A stretch of DNA of 64,000 nt from Tanypteryx hageni (GCA_028673005.1 CM054118.1:57171338-57235337); one strand, 5' to 3'; positions 34,151 to 47,537 are shown, counted from the first letter of the stretch. Notes: a model not told the origin generated them from the sequence alone. Numbers and translations are program-made.

Positions 34151-37100
34151 AATAAAGCATACTCCATTTAAAACGATATGTGGTTCATTAATCATTAAAC
34201 AATAAAAAATATTCTAAGAACGGAAGCACACAGAAAACGTTGCGGCACGAAATCACGTCCATTATTTCTCAGACAAATGGCTGAAAAGGAAATTTCCAAT
34301 GTGTTTTCATCAATCACGTTCCCAGGAATTAAACTTTTTTTCAGAGGGATTCCTCGCAAACTTTCGATAATGGAGACGGCACCGCTGAATAGACCACATG
34401 ATCTCCAAGAAAGAGGCGGTCGTTAAACATTTTGTGGTTCTCGAGAGGGTTCCTAAAAAGGTGTCTGGATAAGGTTAGGAAAAGAAAGAAAGAAGGAGGG
34501 GGGGGGGGGAGAAAGTATTGAGATGGATGGAATAGCGAGGGGAAAACTCCTTTTCTCCTATTCCCTCTCCTCCATTCCTTCCCTTTCCCATCCCACAGCG
34601 ATACGTCGACGCCGCAAAGATGCCAACTTTGAGAAATACTTATTTTCTTTCCCCGCCCTTAATCCCGTTTCGCACTTGTGCGGATATCACGCTCGGCGGA
34701 GAACTCTCCCTCTCGTGGCAGTTTTTATTTCTTTTTGTCTTACTTCCCACAAAAAAAAACTCCCTTTCCTATTATTGGACGGGAAGAGAAGTCCTTTTTT
34801 TCCGCCCACTTTCTTACAAAAATAGGCCGTCATTTCGGAAAGATAGGGCTATCGATAATCCGACGGTCACGGATACCGCTTGCTTGTTTTTCTTTAGTTT
34901 TCTTTCGGAAATATGATAACTTTGGGGGAATGTTATCGTCCGTATATTTTCAGGAGTGCTTTTAAACCGAAGCTGAAAGTTAAAGGAGTGTCTTTTTTGT
35001 GAAAATAAGAGTATAATAGATGCGGATCGGTTTGGGAAATGTAGTGCGAAGTATAAAAGGTGAGGCATTGAAGGGCGGTATAGCTCAGGCCGTGTTTTAA
35101 CAAAAGGTGAGTCGAAATTTAGTATAACCTTAATACAGCTCGGGTTTCCACGACGCGGATCAGTTTATACACGGTTAAATAAATGTGACGCTTATTTATG
35201 AAAAATGTATGCAATTTAATTATGCGCGCGCGGTCTTGGATTGGACTAGCACCGCATTGTATGTATGCATTTGACTTGAAAAAGCTCTCTACGAAAAAGT
35301 GATTTTTCTCTCCATAATTCATTCAGTAGGAGCAATGTGGTCTTTTTCCCCGCGTTGAGACTACTCGAGATTATTAGAAAAATATTCGGATTTAAAAGAA
35401 AATAGCTATTTGTTGTCATAATTTTGATATAGATAATGAAAATGATGAATACCAATGTCGTAATTGGTTCCATTCGTATACTATCAAAATACCAAATTTG
35501 TTGTGTGCCGATTGAAGTTTTCTCGAATATATGCTGGCGAAGACTTAAAAAAATGCTTGCTAAAAATTTTAACGTTGAACCTTCTGAAAAATTATTTCAT
35601 CACTTTCTGTATGAAATGTTGCAAATCATTATTTAATCGATAAATTCGGTATTTTTTCTCAAGTGTCAACAAAAAAAACACTGTTTGCAAATCTTTATAT
35701 ATATATATAAAATAAAATTTCCGTTATTACTTCTTTAAAAATAATGCTGCTGTTGTCACAATTTCTTTTGTAATGTAACTTATAAAAATAATGATTTTTT
35801 TTTCAATGTCCGTAATACTGAAACTGCAGATTTTCGTGCGTTAGAACATAATACGTTACTGTACACCTCTTCCGACAGAATAACAATATATTTTTTATTT
35901 TTATATTTAATTTATATTTACTAATGCATGAAACCAACTTTTCCTGTAAGAAATTTTTCATGCGGAGTGCTTGTAAAACATTGGGAAATGAGAATGAAAA
36001 TGTTTTCCGTAAACTATCAAAGTAAAAGAAATTAAATATTCTTTGAAATTTGCCTAATTTAGATAATCATCTCGTCCCGAGGGGGTAGAACTGAAAACAT
36101 GAGTCGTGCCAACCCCTTAATTTATGCCTCTCAGAAGTTGACGCCTGTACCGCTTCGTGGCTAACTTCACGGCGCACACCAAACCAGTCAGGAGGGCGTT
36201 TTATCTTAATGTGCTCCGTGTTGCATATACTGCCCCTGGGAAGAGGAGTCAAAAGTTTCTGTAATTAGAATCTAGAGAGCAGCAGTCTACCTCAGCTGCT
36301 AAAACCCTAATAAAATGACTATGTGGCCTCACACCATTGGATGATGCTTAAGAGTTATAATTGAAGCTTTGTTATCCGGCGTAATAAAATGCTTCGGGCC
36401 TAAGGGAATTTCGAAAACGAATCAAAATTTTAACATTGCTATTATTAAAGACGTAATATTCCACGCGCCTGTGAGATTTACATTTATGATACTCAATTTT
36501 TAACGTTATATGATTGAAGGGGAATTTCATATCTTATTTCACAACTTCGCATAAACAATTGAATGAGTGAATGCTTTGCTATACAAATATAAATGTTTGA
36601 ATATATGCAACCATAGGATTATTTATTTATGCAAAATTTAGTGGGTTTAGGCTGAATTCATAGAAATTTTTGCGTAGTGATATTAAAAATATTCTTATTA
36701 GTCATAAAATAGATTTCCTTAGATTAAATAGCCTTTTTATTGTGTATGCAATTTTCTTCTGATAACAATGTCAAGGTAAACATCTAACATGCATGTGTGA
36801 CGTGAGAGCCAATGCAAAGGAAATTAACGTAAGACGAGACTATTATTGTCATGGACAACTGAAGAAATTTATTTCTTATGTAAATCAAAAAGGTACATTT
36901 CCGTGTTTTAGGAGAAAAAAAACGTAACACCACGTCAATCTAAAATTAAAAAAACGGGAAAACTGGTAAGGTAGATTAACAATATGAATATTTGTACAGG
37001 AATTCTATTCAGTAGAAGAGTTTTCCCACTACATGGTGAAAGGAAAATGTTTACTTGGATGAGTTCGTGGCAGCGTGCGAGATTTTTTTATTTCGGGAAT

Positions 37101-38100
37101 TGTCTGCCCTTACATAAATATTGTGTTGGTGAAGAAGCAAAGAAAAATCGAATTACAAGTGATAAGGGTAAATAAAATTTCTGCTGATTCTTTAGACGCA
37201 CGAATGTCAATATCAATAGAAATTTGTGGATATTGTTAAAACGTAATATACTGCGTGTTTCTTTTATAAAATTGTTTCCATCCCTATCAAGGAGTTACAC
37301 GTCAAAGCAGAAATTTAAAATGCCACTTTATTCAGTAATCAACATTTCTTTACAAGTATTTAAAAATAATTCTAAATAACTGAAAATATCTCTTCAAGCG
37401 AATTTAAAAAAAAATCAATGAACAGTCATGCTTTAATTAAGAAAAAATGAAACATTTAATATAAAGAGTTTTCAACCTTATTAAGGAGATTATGAGTTGT
37501 TACGTGCAAATAACTGAAGCATTCCCCAATGTTTATGAGTAAAAATATGTAATTTACTCCGCATAGAAACAAAGTTAGAATCGTATGGAAATTTTAAGTC
37601 ATATGCTCGTGTTAAGAAAGATTCCATTTTGCGAGCTGTTAAAAAAATAGTTACTAAAATAAAACGTATCCTAAATTTCCACCATTTCAGCCCTTCAAGA
37701 TAAAAATACAAGTGATCGACAAGGATTTAAGAAATTATTTCAAGGCATTGATTTTTGCCCGTAATTCTCTTGCGTTAATAACAAACGCGTCTCATCAAAA
37801 GAATGTAAATAAATTACCCTCTGCCACAAGGAAATTAAAGCCTACACCAGAAATTGGCGCGGAGACAAAAGCGCATAGCGAAGAGAAACCAACTCTACTC
37901 TCACCAACGTCGTCTATGCGTCAGTTTCATTTCGACGTCTTACTCACTTGACGGCATCCGACCAAAAGCCCGTGGTAAAACGAGAAAATACCCATTTCTT
38001 TTGTTATAGTGGGTGCGTTTTCTGCACGAACGATATAAACTACTAGGAGAGCGAAAAACCCCGATTAACTTCGTCGTATCTCTTCACAACTTCACGAAAT
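34151..38100. other. non-coding, few marks
   Basis: A G run near 34498-34510 and a CT-rich patch at 34540-34620 are the only compositional marks at the start. Overlapping frames at 34523-34965 have no domain. 35043-35100 begins with a tRNA-like A-box phrase (GGTATAGCTCAGG) but lacks the rest of a tRNA. 36060-36300 is GC-richer without identifiable content. The remainder is AT-rich. Confidence 0.45.
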
Positions 38101-38174
38101 AGGTTGAGTACGTAACGGTGTTCCACGGCCATCAAACCAACCCTTATTTTCCTCCCTGCCTCTCTTTCCTTCCC

Positions 38175-38179
<5 letters not shown>

Positions 38180-38255
<76 letters not shown>
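38180..38255. repeat. compound microsatellite (TC)n(TA)n
   Basis: (TC)n from about 38180 to 38209 continues directly into (TA)n to about 38255. The Ser-Leu then Tyr-Ile frame across it is an artefact. Confidence 0.95.
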
Positions 38256-38258
<3 letters not shown>

Positions 38259-38309
38259 AACACACGCGCGCTGGAAAACACCCCTCTCACGTGCAGCCAA
38301 TGTTATTTC

Positions 38310-38660
38310 CCACGGGAGCACGAGGTAGAAGCCGGGAGGGAGACTGGAAAGGAACAACCACTGGGTGTTTCCTGGGGAGTTCAGGAGAGGAGAGAGAGGG
38401 TTGTAATGGTGAGAGGAGGGTTGTGAAAAGGGGATAAGAAAGGGAGGCACCGGCGCTGAAGTGACGAAGTTAGATGGAGCATTTGGGATTCGGGTTTCAT
38501 TTCCGTCTTCTTCGCTGCTCCAAAGTTCGTTCTTTTTGCCGAAAAATGACTCGGGCCAAAGCTGAAAGAAAGGAGGAACGAACACGATCTTGCGGGGAGA
38601 AAAGGAATTGAGGTAAAGAAGAAAAGGGATAAAAGAGCGCCCGGAGTTGGCAATGGGGAC
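38310..38660. repeat. purine-rich segment
   Basis: GGAGAGGAGAGAGAGGGTTG-type sequence at about 38380-38450 and AAGAAAGGAGGAACG and similar at 38560-38640, interrupted by mixed sequence. Minus-strand frames (38208-38585, 38381-38653, 38497-38793) overlap each other and are low complexity. Confidence 0.5.
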
Positions 38661-40126
38661 GATGACCGCTGTCGAACGGAGAAGCGGAATGAATGGTGAA
38701 GTTGGAAACCCTTAAAGTGAAGAAGGTTGGAGACAGAGTCTCGGCGAAGAGGACGTTTATACGTAAGGCGGGATAGTGAAACGGTCCGCTCAAGAGGATG
38801 CTGGAGAAACGTCCTCCTGCGGTTTAGAGTAGGACGTAGCAGTGGAGGCGCAGGGAATTAAGGCGTTCGACCGAGGGTTCAAGTTCCTCATGTCTGGAAA
38901 GAAAAAATACGTCCGCAAGGTTCTTTTGAAGATTATCGTTTCGAGTTTCATATAATGGCTTCCGGGGTTAGAGGACGGCTTCGCAGAGTTAATGGTTTAT
39001 ATCTAATAGAAAATAGCTTCCTTGCACCGACGAGGGCTTAAACCCGCCTGTATAATTATATCCAGTCTGCATCAGAAGAAAACAGCACCTATTCAAGAAA
39101 TCATCTAATTAAACTTAAACAGCATGATGGTGTGTCATATTCTTGCATCTGTGTTCAGATTACAAGAAAAGGGTTCGTTTTGCAAAATTTAATATACTAC
39201 TTACAATGCCGAAGTAACCTAAACGAAAACTTAATTCTTCTTTCATTATTGCATCAATTATTTAAGATTTATATATTTTTTAATATTAAAATAAACGTTA
39301 AATCTTAATTATTTCAGATAAGAGGAACTGTCTACTATTTTTTTGCTTATAATGGTGCTATTTGAACGCCAGGAAAATCAAGAAACCCGAGCATTTTGAC
39401 GATGCTATGCAAGTTTAGAAATCCAATTATATCATAGACAAATCTCAACTTAATTTGGTTTAAACAAAAGGATCTTATTTGTTGCAAATATTGGAATTAT
39501 TCCCCTTTGGAGGATTATCCATTGAAACCTCTGAGAATTGCAAATAATGTACTACTACATAAAAATTTAAATACTTTTAATTGTAAAAATTGTTTTGTAT
39601 TAGTGATAAATTAATAGTTGTAACACTTTCCATTTTACATCATTAAACCCGGTGCTAACTCGAATATAAAATTTATTGACAAAATAATCTATATTATTTA
39701 CTCATTACCGTATTATGCACATTTTGGCCTACTTTGGAAATAGGCTTATAGTTTCTTCGTTTTGTCTGTCGGTCTACCCTATTAACTTTTGAACCAATTG
39801 GCCGATTTTCATTAATTAATTAATGGAAATCTCTTACTTCTGGGACCGAGCTCAAGTGGATAGTTTTCGTTGCGATGACTGAAAGTCCCGGATTCGATTT
39901 CAGGAACTATCCTTCCCATTTGATATACATGGAAAATCTGAAATCCATCGTCCAGAGTAATATTCTCGTGCACATTAAAATACCTTAAAACTATAATATC
40001 CGAGCGGGATCTGTACTATTCTCTGAGGAAAGGAATGTAGATTTTAATTATTATCGTAGGATGTTGCTTATCGATCGTATTCTTCGAATTTCACGTAAAT
40101 ACTGGCGTTTATGCAGTTTTTATTAC
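38661..40126. other. mostly non-coding; repeat relic at 39740-39935
   Basis: 39740-39935 resembles the 31.5-kb element (GTCTGTCGGTC, then TTGAACCAATTGGCCGATTT, then AGTCCCGGATTCGATTTCAG). Everything else is AT-rich and unrecognised. Confidence 0.4.
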
Positions 40127-41650
40127 TGACTAGTTGAAGTTACCCGGCTTTGCTCGGGAAAGAATTTTTTTAAAAGTAGCAAATGATTTTTATTTCGCGG
40201 GGCCCCGCGCTGTCGGTGTCCCCAAATTTCTCAAATGTGTTATTCGGAGAAGAGGTTCACACGGAATTTAACTACCACCTAAAGAAACTATTGAAAAAAT
40301 TTAGTCAGACTTGTGCTCGTGGGTGTATCTCAATGGCGAATCCATTATATAATACAATATAATATAATCAAGGCAGACTGCTATTCCAAAAATATTTGGC
40401 ATAATCGAGCAGTTTTATTAAAATAGAAATTACTCCGAGAGCCCTGAATTTTAGTTCCCCATTCTTTAATTACGCAAGCGACGTTTATATTAACATTTAA
40501 TATTTTATCTATTTTATTGTAAAGTTTTATCGTTAATATATTTAAGCATTAACGTCATAATTAATATCCACATGGATAGATGCACCGAAGCCTTTTAAGC
40601 AGCAATAAAATTATGTGCATTATATCTACACTATTAGCCAAAACGTAAACAATAAACAACATCTAGGTTACCGAACAAATGTAAGTAGATGTATCGATTT
40701 ATGTTGCGATAAATCTTTCAATGTTAATGGTTTAAAATAACAATGTTCTAATATTCCTTAAAAATAATTTGTTTCACTTTAAAAGTATTCATAAACTATA
40801 TTTAGGCATTAATCAATTGGTACCCTTTATCTTGTTGTTGGCTATTCTCCTTCCACGGCGCGCCACAGCGTGGATTTTCCTTGCATCAGTCTTTACGTGG
40901 CTCCTTTTGAAGAGGACAACAATTAAGACATTAAGCTTTGTTTCCGCCTGGAAAATGTTAATAAATTTTGCGCTTAAAGGATAATTTCGAGCGATTTAAC
41001 ATGTAATACGACAGAACATGAACAGAATAAAAATTTTCAGTCTTTCTTGCGTAAAATAAGCCATTTCACGTGATCGTAAGTTAATATTTAAGTATATTTA
41101 TATCCGCATCAGTGAAGGGCTGCATGGCATTTTGGGGTTTCTCCACACCATTTCCCATGCATTCTTATGGAAATAGTATTTGTTGACCCCATGGGGTATA
41201 AGAGACCCCACGGTCTGCAAACCTAGACCAAGTTCTTCCTTTTGTCCTTAGGAAACTTTTGAATTCGATACCTTCAACGGTGTAAAAACGTATAAGGGAC
41301 ATACAAACATACATATTTACACACATTCATTTTTATATATTGTTTTATGGTCGCCATTTTGTTTAAAGATGGCCGATACAATTATCTATATCTATTCGAC
41401 TTTTATGTAGTGCTAGAAGCTATTTAAAGTTTGTTCCATGTAAATACGTTGAGTTTATCCAAAGAAAAGTGTGTTTTATGACCGCCATTTTATTTCAAGG
41501 TGGCGGAATTTTTTTTTAATAGTCCGGTGTAACCTCCTAGGCCATAATGTAAACACTATGCAAATTTAGAGCTGATCTGTTCAACCGTTTTCAAGTGATG
41601 CCCGAACAAACAGAATCACAGACAGAATTAGAGTTTTATTTATATAGATT
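40127..41650 (+). mobile_element. old interspersed element, possibly LINE/RTE-related
   Basis: The left end ACTAGTTGAAGTTACCCGGC, continuing TTTGCTCGGG, and the right end GAACAAACAGAATCACAGAC leading to TTTATATAGATT are typical of a widespread arthropod repeat that starts with a CCCGGC-type phrase and ends in AT-rich simple sequence. An ATCTGTTCAACCGTTTTCAAG phrase near the end also fits. No coding domain survives; the 71-codon frame at 40769-40984 is unremarkable. No target duplication found. Superfamily unsure, and this could be several nested fragments. Confidence 0.4.
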
Positions 41651-43422
41651 ACAAGAGTGTTGGCATGGCAACGACTATTGTTGGACTCGGATTCGGTATA
41701 GTACAGTATTATACATATACGCGTTATTTTTGTCACACAAATGCGCGTGATCAATTTTGTTTTCCGTTCGAATGCATTTGTAATATTTTATAACGCTAAA
41801 TTATGACATTTAGGAAGACAAAGAGCAACTCATCCGCGATGATTTTTTAAGAAGCTATTAAAGCCAATATAAGTAATTGCTTCGCCAAATTTAATTTAAA
41901 ATAATAATGTGGAAAGCGGACCTCATAAGTTCCGTTTGGATGGTCTTGTTTAAAAATTTAATAGCGTTGGTACAAGAATCGTTTTATTAAAAAATCGCCA
42001 TTTCATAACCTTTAAACAATCAATATTGAACGGCGCACGCGACATGCTGGAAATTCATTACTTCTCTCTCAAATTTCATTTCGTCCAAGTCCTCTTTTAA
42101 AAAGGAAAATTTGCTCAGTCAATTAAACGAAATGCGCGAATATATATATATCGTCACTCTGCTTTCAGTTTGTCATATCTCATCCAGCATATATTTCTCA
42201 TGACTCGCATTTTTGCATCTTGGCTTCCTATTCTTCCTATCGTTCAAATATTCTCCATGCTACCCTTCACCATGGGCATCCTTGCCTCTTTGCCTTTCCA
42301 AATCCGATAAGTTTTTGCAGTAACATTTAGAGCAACAAAAGATTTCTCATTTAATACTTATTATACTTAAAGAAGTTTATAAAATTCCTCTATAACCTGA
42401 TCGCAAAAACAACACAATTTTTACAGTTAATAATATTTCAAGTCGATGAGATCGAGATTAAATGTAAATCGCCGCTAGTGTTCGAAGTGTAATATTTCCG
42501 AAAAAATAACATCATTGCAGCACAAATCTAAGTCTATGTAACTTATTTTTATCCGTTTCTATTTTAATTGCGAAGTGATTGATAGATTTTTGTTGAAAAA
42601 CAGCAATTTTATATTTTCTGAAAACGTCTTTTCCATTTTATTTTAAAATTGTGGTTCATTGATTTATATAATAATTTATGGCTATTCCAATGCCTTGATT
42701 TGTTTTCGAGGCATCTCATTAAAATGTTGTTGAATTTTTAAAGAATTAATTTTTTTTTGTTTGTTCGATCATCCCTCTATATGGATGATATTCATTGAAA
42801 TGAATAAATAAATGAGGATCTAGAGGAAATAATTATATAATATTGATAGAGACGTACAGCAACATATTGGTCGTGATTCCGAGAGCATTCTCAATTAAAA
42901 ATAAAGCGCCTCATACAGCTTGCATCGCAATTCCTTTCTCATTTGTTTGAACTTGGTTTCTCGTAATATTTCAATTTCATCACGGATTGTAACATTTTAG
43001 AATGAAGACGAAATACGTTTTGTTCATGAACACTTGGCAGCACCATTTTATACATTAAAACTTTCGATTTATATCGAAGCGTTAAATAAACCTCTAAAAT
43101 ATTACTATCGTTGGCTGTTGAATTGCTTTTTATAAATGAATATTTTTTAGACTTTATAAAATAATTTTCTTTAATGAAGCCAAGTAATATTTCATATTGT
43201 TTGAGGTTTGGAATTTATTAAAATTAATATCTCTTTAAGTAATAAAATATAAGTTATCGAGCAATATTATTAAGTTATTTTCTTGATGTTTACTTTTGAT
43301 TTTACGGAATTTGATGTGTTTCGTTGTCTCAGAAACAACTTTTAATAACAATTTCAGTAAATAACAACGAAATATTCATAGTTTTTTATAATCCAATGAA
43401 ATTGACAAAATTTATCAAAATT
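41651..43422. other. non-coding, nothing recognised
   Basis: Very AT-rich. No repeat or frame of note. Confidence 0.5.
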
Positions 43423-43700
43423 CCGGGTGTGGCCAAACTTACTTACCCTCGGAACCGCATACGAAAATCTTTAGAAGTTCGAGAGCCGTATGATAGTATT
43501 CTGTACTCATAAATTCACGAACAGAAAAATAAAACCCGTATCTGAAGCAATGCATGTTCCTTGGGAATTCCCGACACATCTCAAGTCACACTACGTCAAT
43601 GTGTTCTGTAGTGAAAACCTTGAAAAGCCTCTGAATAAAAATTTAAGAGCCTTATATTAAAGCCGCAAGCGGCTCGCGAGCCGCGGTTTGGCCACCTCTG
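43423..43700. mobile_element. hAT-type MITE, 278 bp
   Basis: The left end CCGGGTGTGGCCAAAC and the reverse complement of the right end CAGAGGTGGCCAAACCGCGG share the GTGGCCAAAC core, with the GC-rich CGGCTCGCGAGCCGC palindrome just inside the right end that many hAT termini have. No convincing 8-bp duplication remains. Its 62-codon frame is not a known protein. Confidence 0.6.
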
Positions 43701-44385
43701 TTATATATACTCACGCATATCTTTTCGTCGATAATAATACGATTCCTAATTTAATTTCACGTACCTTTGCTTTAATCCGAATTGAAAAATAGCATCTGCT
43801 TCCGTCTTCTCCAGTTTTAGGAAATTGTTCAAGATTGTAAACAATAACTTTCGAATTCATTTGCTTTGTTGAATCAATTTTCAGAGTACGATATATATTA
43901 TAATTTTAATGCTGTGAAACCGTCATAATAAATTGTACGTAAATAATAAAATTAAATTAAATAAATCTTCAAAACAGTCATTTAAAATTCATTAGTTACA
44001 TTCTAAAAGCAACTTAATTAACTAATTAGATTTGTAAGAGCATCAAAGAGAAAACAAGTCATTCGCAGCCTCGCCGCCGGAGGCGCTGGTGGCAGCTTTG
44101 ACCCAAACACACATTTCTAGGCTATTATATTAATAAATTCGAAAATTAAATAAACCTACAATTTGTTTTGTCCGCATCATGCACCACATTTTCTTCGTTT
44201 AACACCAGGACGTCTGCTCTCATTCTAATCACTTTATTGACTCATTTTAATTGGTCATTTGAATTCGTGAACGCGTGAAATGCACGTCGCAGCCATCAAT
44301 CCCGTCTTCGCAAGGGAAACTTTATCAACCAGCTACGGAGGTCGAATGCCCGAACTCTCGTTTTGGCCTCGACGACCCTCGGCTC
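43701..44385. other. non-coding, nothing recognised
   Basis: AT-rich, with nothing of note before the pyrimidine tract. Confidence 0.45.
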
Positions 44386-46216
44386 CTTCCCTCCATCTCT
44401 CTTCGCTATCCCTCTCCTCGCTCTCCCTCTCCCTCTCTCCTCGCTCTTACTCTCTCCTCGCTCTCCTTGCTCTCCCTCTCTCCTCACTCTCCCTCTCCCC
44501 TCGCTCTCCCTCTCTCCTCGCTCTCCCTCTCTCCTCGCTCTCCCTCTCTCCTCGCTCTCCCTCTCCCCTCACTCTCTCTCTCTCTCTCCTCGCTCTCCCT
44601 CTGTCCTCGCCCTCCCATCCACTCTCTTCACCCTTTCCTCTTTGCGAGGAGGAGAGAGAGGTCGGAAGAGGGGAAGGAGAGTGGACGAGAGGGGAAAGTT
44701 ATAGCGTTGTACATGCAACCCGCGGCAAATGACGTCACGGTTGACCTTCCTCCTTCTCCCACCTTCATATCCTACACTTCCTCTCTAACCTTATCTCCCC
44801 TTAAGCTCTCCAATCCCCGTGGTCTCGCTCATTCTCCGACAACCCTTCCGTTTCCCTTCTTTCCCTGTACCTTCTCTCTTCCCTTCCCTCTTCTCACCCT
44901 CCTTACTTAATTTCCCTATCCCTAACTTCCCTATTCTCTCCCTCTTCTCTAATCTCTCGTAAATCTTTACTTCTTACATTCCAAAATTTTCCTCTTCCTT
45001 CTCTTTTTCCCTCCCTCCATAATTCTCTCCATCCATTTTTCTTTCTATAACTTCTTTCTCCCTCTCATCCTCCATCATTCTCTCCATCTGTCATATCCTC
45101 CTTAACTTCTTTTTTATCCCTCTCCCCATATCCTTTTCTCCTTCATACTCTCCCTCACTTCTCCTCTATCTACCTTCCCATCTCTATCTCTCGCTCTTCC
45201 ATTCTTTTCTCCTTCATCATTCCCTCCCTTTGGTTTCTCCTCCGTCAATTCCTCCCTTTTTTTCTCCTTCCTCTCGTTATCTCAATTACTCTCACCCCCT
45301 TTAATCCCTCCCTGCCATCACCCTTCTCCCTTATCTCTCTTCATGACTTCATTCATCTTCCCTCTCCCAGTTTTTCTTCCCTCCATCTCTTCACCTCCTC
45401 TCTCCTCTCTTTCCCTCCTCTATCTCTCTCGCTTCAACTTCCCCTATCTCCTCCGTTCTACCTCTCTTCCTTCTCACTCAATCTTTTTGTCTCCCTCTCT
45501 TTCTTTCCCCTCTAACTCTCTCACTTTCTCACTTCCTAAATCCCTCTCTCCTCCATCAGTCTCTCTCTGTCACTACCCATTTTCCATTCTCTCTCTTCCT
45601 GTTTTCATGACCTCTCCTCTCTATCTCCCTCTCCCCTTCTCACTTTCTCTCCCTCCCTCTCCTCTCTCCCTCCCTCTCTCTCCTCCACTCTCTCCCTCCC
45701 TCTCCTCTCTCCCTCTCTCTCTCCTTCCCTCTCCCCGTCCTTTTCTCTATCTCTCCCTCTCTCTCGCGTCCTTTCCTCTCTCTCTCCCTCTTTCTCACCC
45801 TCTTAACTCTCCCTCTTACCTCTTCCTCTTACCTCTCCCTCATACCTCTCCCTCTCATCTTTCCCTCTTACCTCTCATCTTTCCCTCTTACCTCTCCTTA
45901 CCTCTGCCTCATACGTCTCCCTCTTATCTCTCCCTCTTACCTCTCCCTCTTACCTCTCCCTCTTACCTCTTCCTCCTTTCTGCCTCTCTCTTTCTAATTT
46001 CCCCACTTTCTCCCTTTCTACTTCTCACTCAATCTTTTTTTGTACCTCTACCTCTCTTTCTGTCGCCCCTCTGTCTCCCTCACTTTCTCACTCCCTAAAT
46101 CTCTATCCTTCGATTCCCCTCTCCCACTTCCCTTCCCCCATTCTCTCTTTTCCTATCTTCATGACTTCATTCATCCTCTCCCCATTTCTCTTCCCTTCCT
46201 CTCATTCCCCTCTCTC
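44386..46216. repeat. 1.8-kb pyrimidine tract with minisatellite structure
   Basis: Almost pure C/T on the + strand except for a purine and mixed interval at about 44644-44750, which holds GGAGGAGAGAGAGG and a TGACGTCA octamer at 44730-44737. 44400-44620 is built of CTCGCTCTCCCTCTC-like units. 45790-45975 contains a 12-bp TCTCCCTCTTAC unit. Larger blocks recur: TTCTCACTCAATCTTTTT at about 45471 and 46021, and CATGACTTCATTCATC at 45343 and 46160. Frames of 211 and 251 codons (44275-44910, 45343-46098) are Ser/Leu/Pro simple sequence and rejected as genes. Confidence 0.9.
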
Positions 46217-46565
46217 TCTGCTTAACATCCCGCTCCAACATCGCATCGGAAAACCGGTCGATTCTGTGTCCTATAGCTCCGGAAAAGTGTGGAAATACCA
46301 AAGGTTGATGCAGCAGCAGATAGGGATTTTTCGGCGAGAGGAGCGACGGCTCTTTCTTTTTATTCGGCGCGACGGTATTCGCGTGTGACCCCGAATATGG
46401 TGGAGAATTTCTTTCACCTCCACCGCAATACAGTTCCACCTGTCTTTGCACACCAAGAAAAAGTACCCGGAGACAAAAAGCTTACAATATGTATAAGTAT
46501 TTATAGGTACTGGGTGTCCCTCCTCCCTGATGTGTCCGGTGTGGTTACTAGCCAGGAGGAATTAT

Positions 46566-47429
46566 GTGTCAATCATATCTCTACCGCCACACTACACACA
46601 AATTACAACCGCTAGACAAAACATTCATGGGACCACTCAAGACATACTACATTGAAGAGATATGAATGTGGAAGCGTCATAATTATCGACCCCTTAGCCT
46701 ATTTGAAAGTTCAAACTGGTGGAATTGCTGTGAATAGTTTCCGTGTCCCCGGAGTTTATCCTTTAGACATAAACATTTTCTCGAATGCTGACTTCATTGC
46801 AGCTGAACAAGAAGAAGCAAAGACATGCAATAATCCAGCTACTTTTTGTGTTGAAAAGCCTACACAGCCTTTGCCAATATCCCACTCAAGCATTCCAGAC
46901 ACTCTGGAACCTGTTCCTGGTCCTTCGAGTCAAATTTCACCAACTGTATCTCCACATGACATACACACCGCGCCAAAATTAAAAAGGAGAAATTCACACC
47001 GTGGGCGTAAGGCAATGGTAGCCTCTATCATCACTGACTGCATCACCTTACGAGGATTGACTATCAGATTCTTTTAAAAAATCTCTCAAAAGTTGTGACG
47101 CTCAAAACACTAAGGCAAAGACACAACTTAGTTTTAGGAGACGTGGAACAGGAAGGAAACAAATCCAAAGACAACCGTCATCAAGTGAATCTGAGGAGGA
47201 TGATCCTGCTAATATCTTCATCGCTGATGATCAAAATAGTGATTTCGAATTGCCTCCGGGACAACTCAATTCGGATTCCGTTTATGCATATTGTCTTTTC
47301 TGTTCTGGCCTTTTCTCCGAGGCTAGAAGAGGAGATCAGTGGGTACGGTGCATTTCATGTGCCTTGTGGGCTCACAATGAATGCGCTGGGGCGGAAACAG
47401 ATGCATATGTCTGTGATTTTTGCCGATAA
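46566..47429 (+). pseudogene. pogo/Tigger-like (DDE_1) transposase relic with C-terminal PHD-like finger
   Basis: A frameshifted C-terminal part. From 46566 it reads VSIISLPPH, then after a one-base shift KLQPLDKTFMGPLKTYY (46600 onward), the LPPHTSH-QPLD-PLK signature that follows the catalytic core of DDE_1/pogo transposases. After a stop and another shift it continues AYLKVQTGGIAVNSFRVPGV and YPLDINIFSNADFIAAEQEE, the usual end (GFR-TGI-P-N-IFSDADF). A linker with a basic RRNSHRGRKAM patch ends in a stop near 47075. The last frame, open from about 47070, carries C-x2-C, C-x2-C, H-x2-C, C-x2-C (47292-47423), a C4HC3 PHD-type finger, and stops at 47427-47429. The helix-turn-helix and first catalytic residues are missing. 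The 5' truncation lies just after the pyrimidine tract. Confidence 0.8.
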
Positions 47430-47537
47430 TGTTTTCATTTAATGATATCATTACCTTAATTTCTGTACAATTTATATAAATTCTCACAAATTATGTATAT
47501 TTTTTATTATTTCCTTTTTATCTCTATTTATATGTTC

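Noticed and set aside
35043..35100. tRNA-like A-box phrase GGTATAGCTCAGG
   Set aside because: No anticodon arm, T arm or acceptor stem follows at the right distance.
45343..46098. 251-codon frame, the longest in the window
   Set aside because: Entirely Ser/Leu/Pro simple sequence from the pyrimidine tract, with internal repeats at the DNA level.
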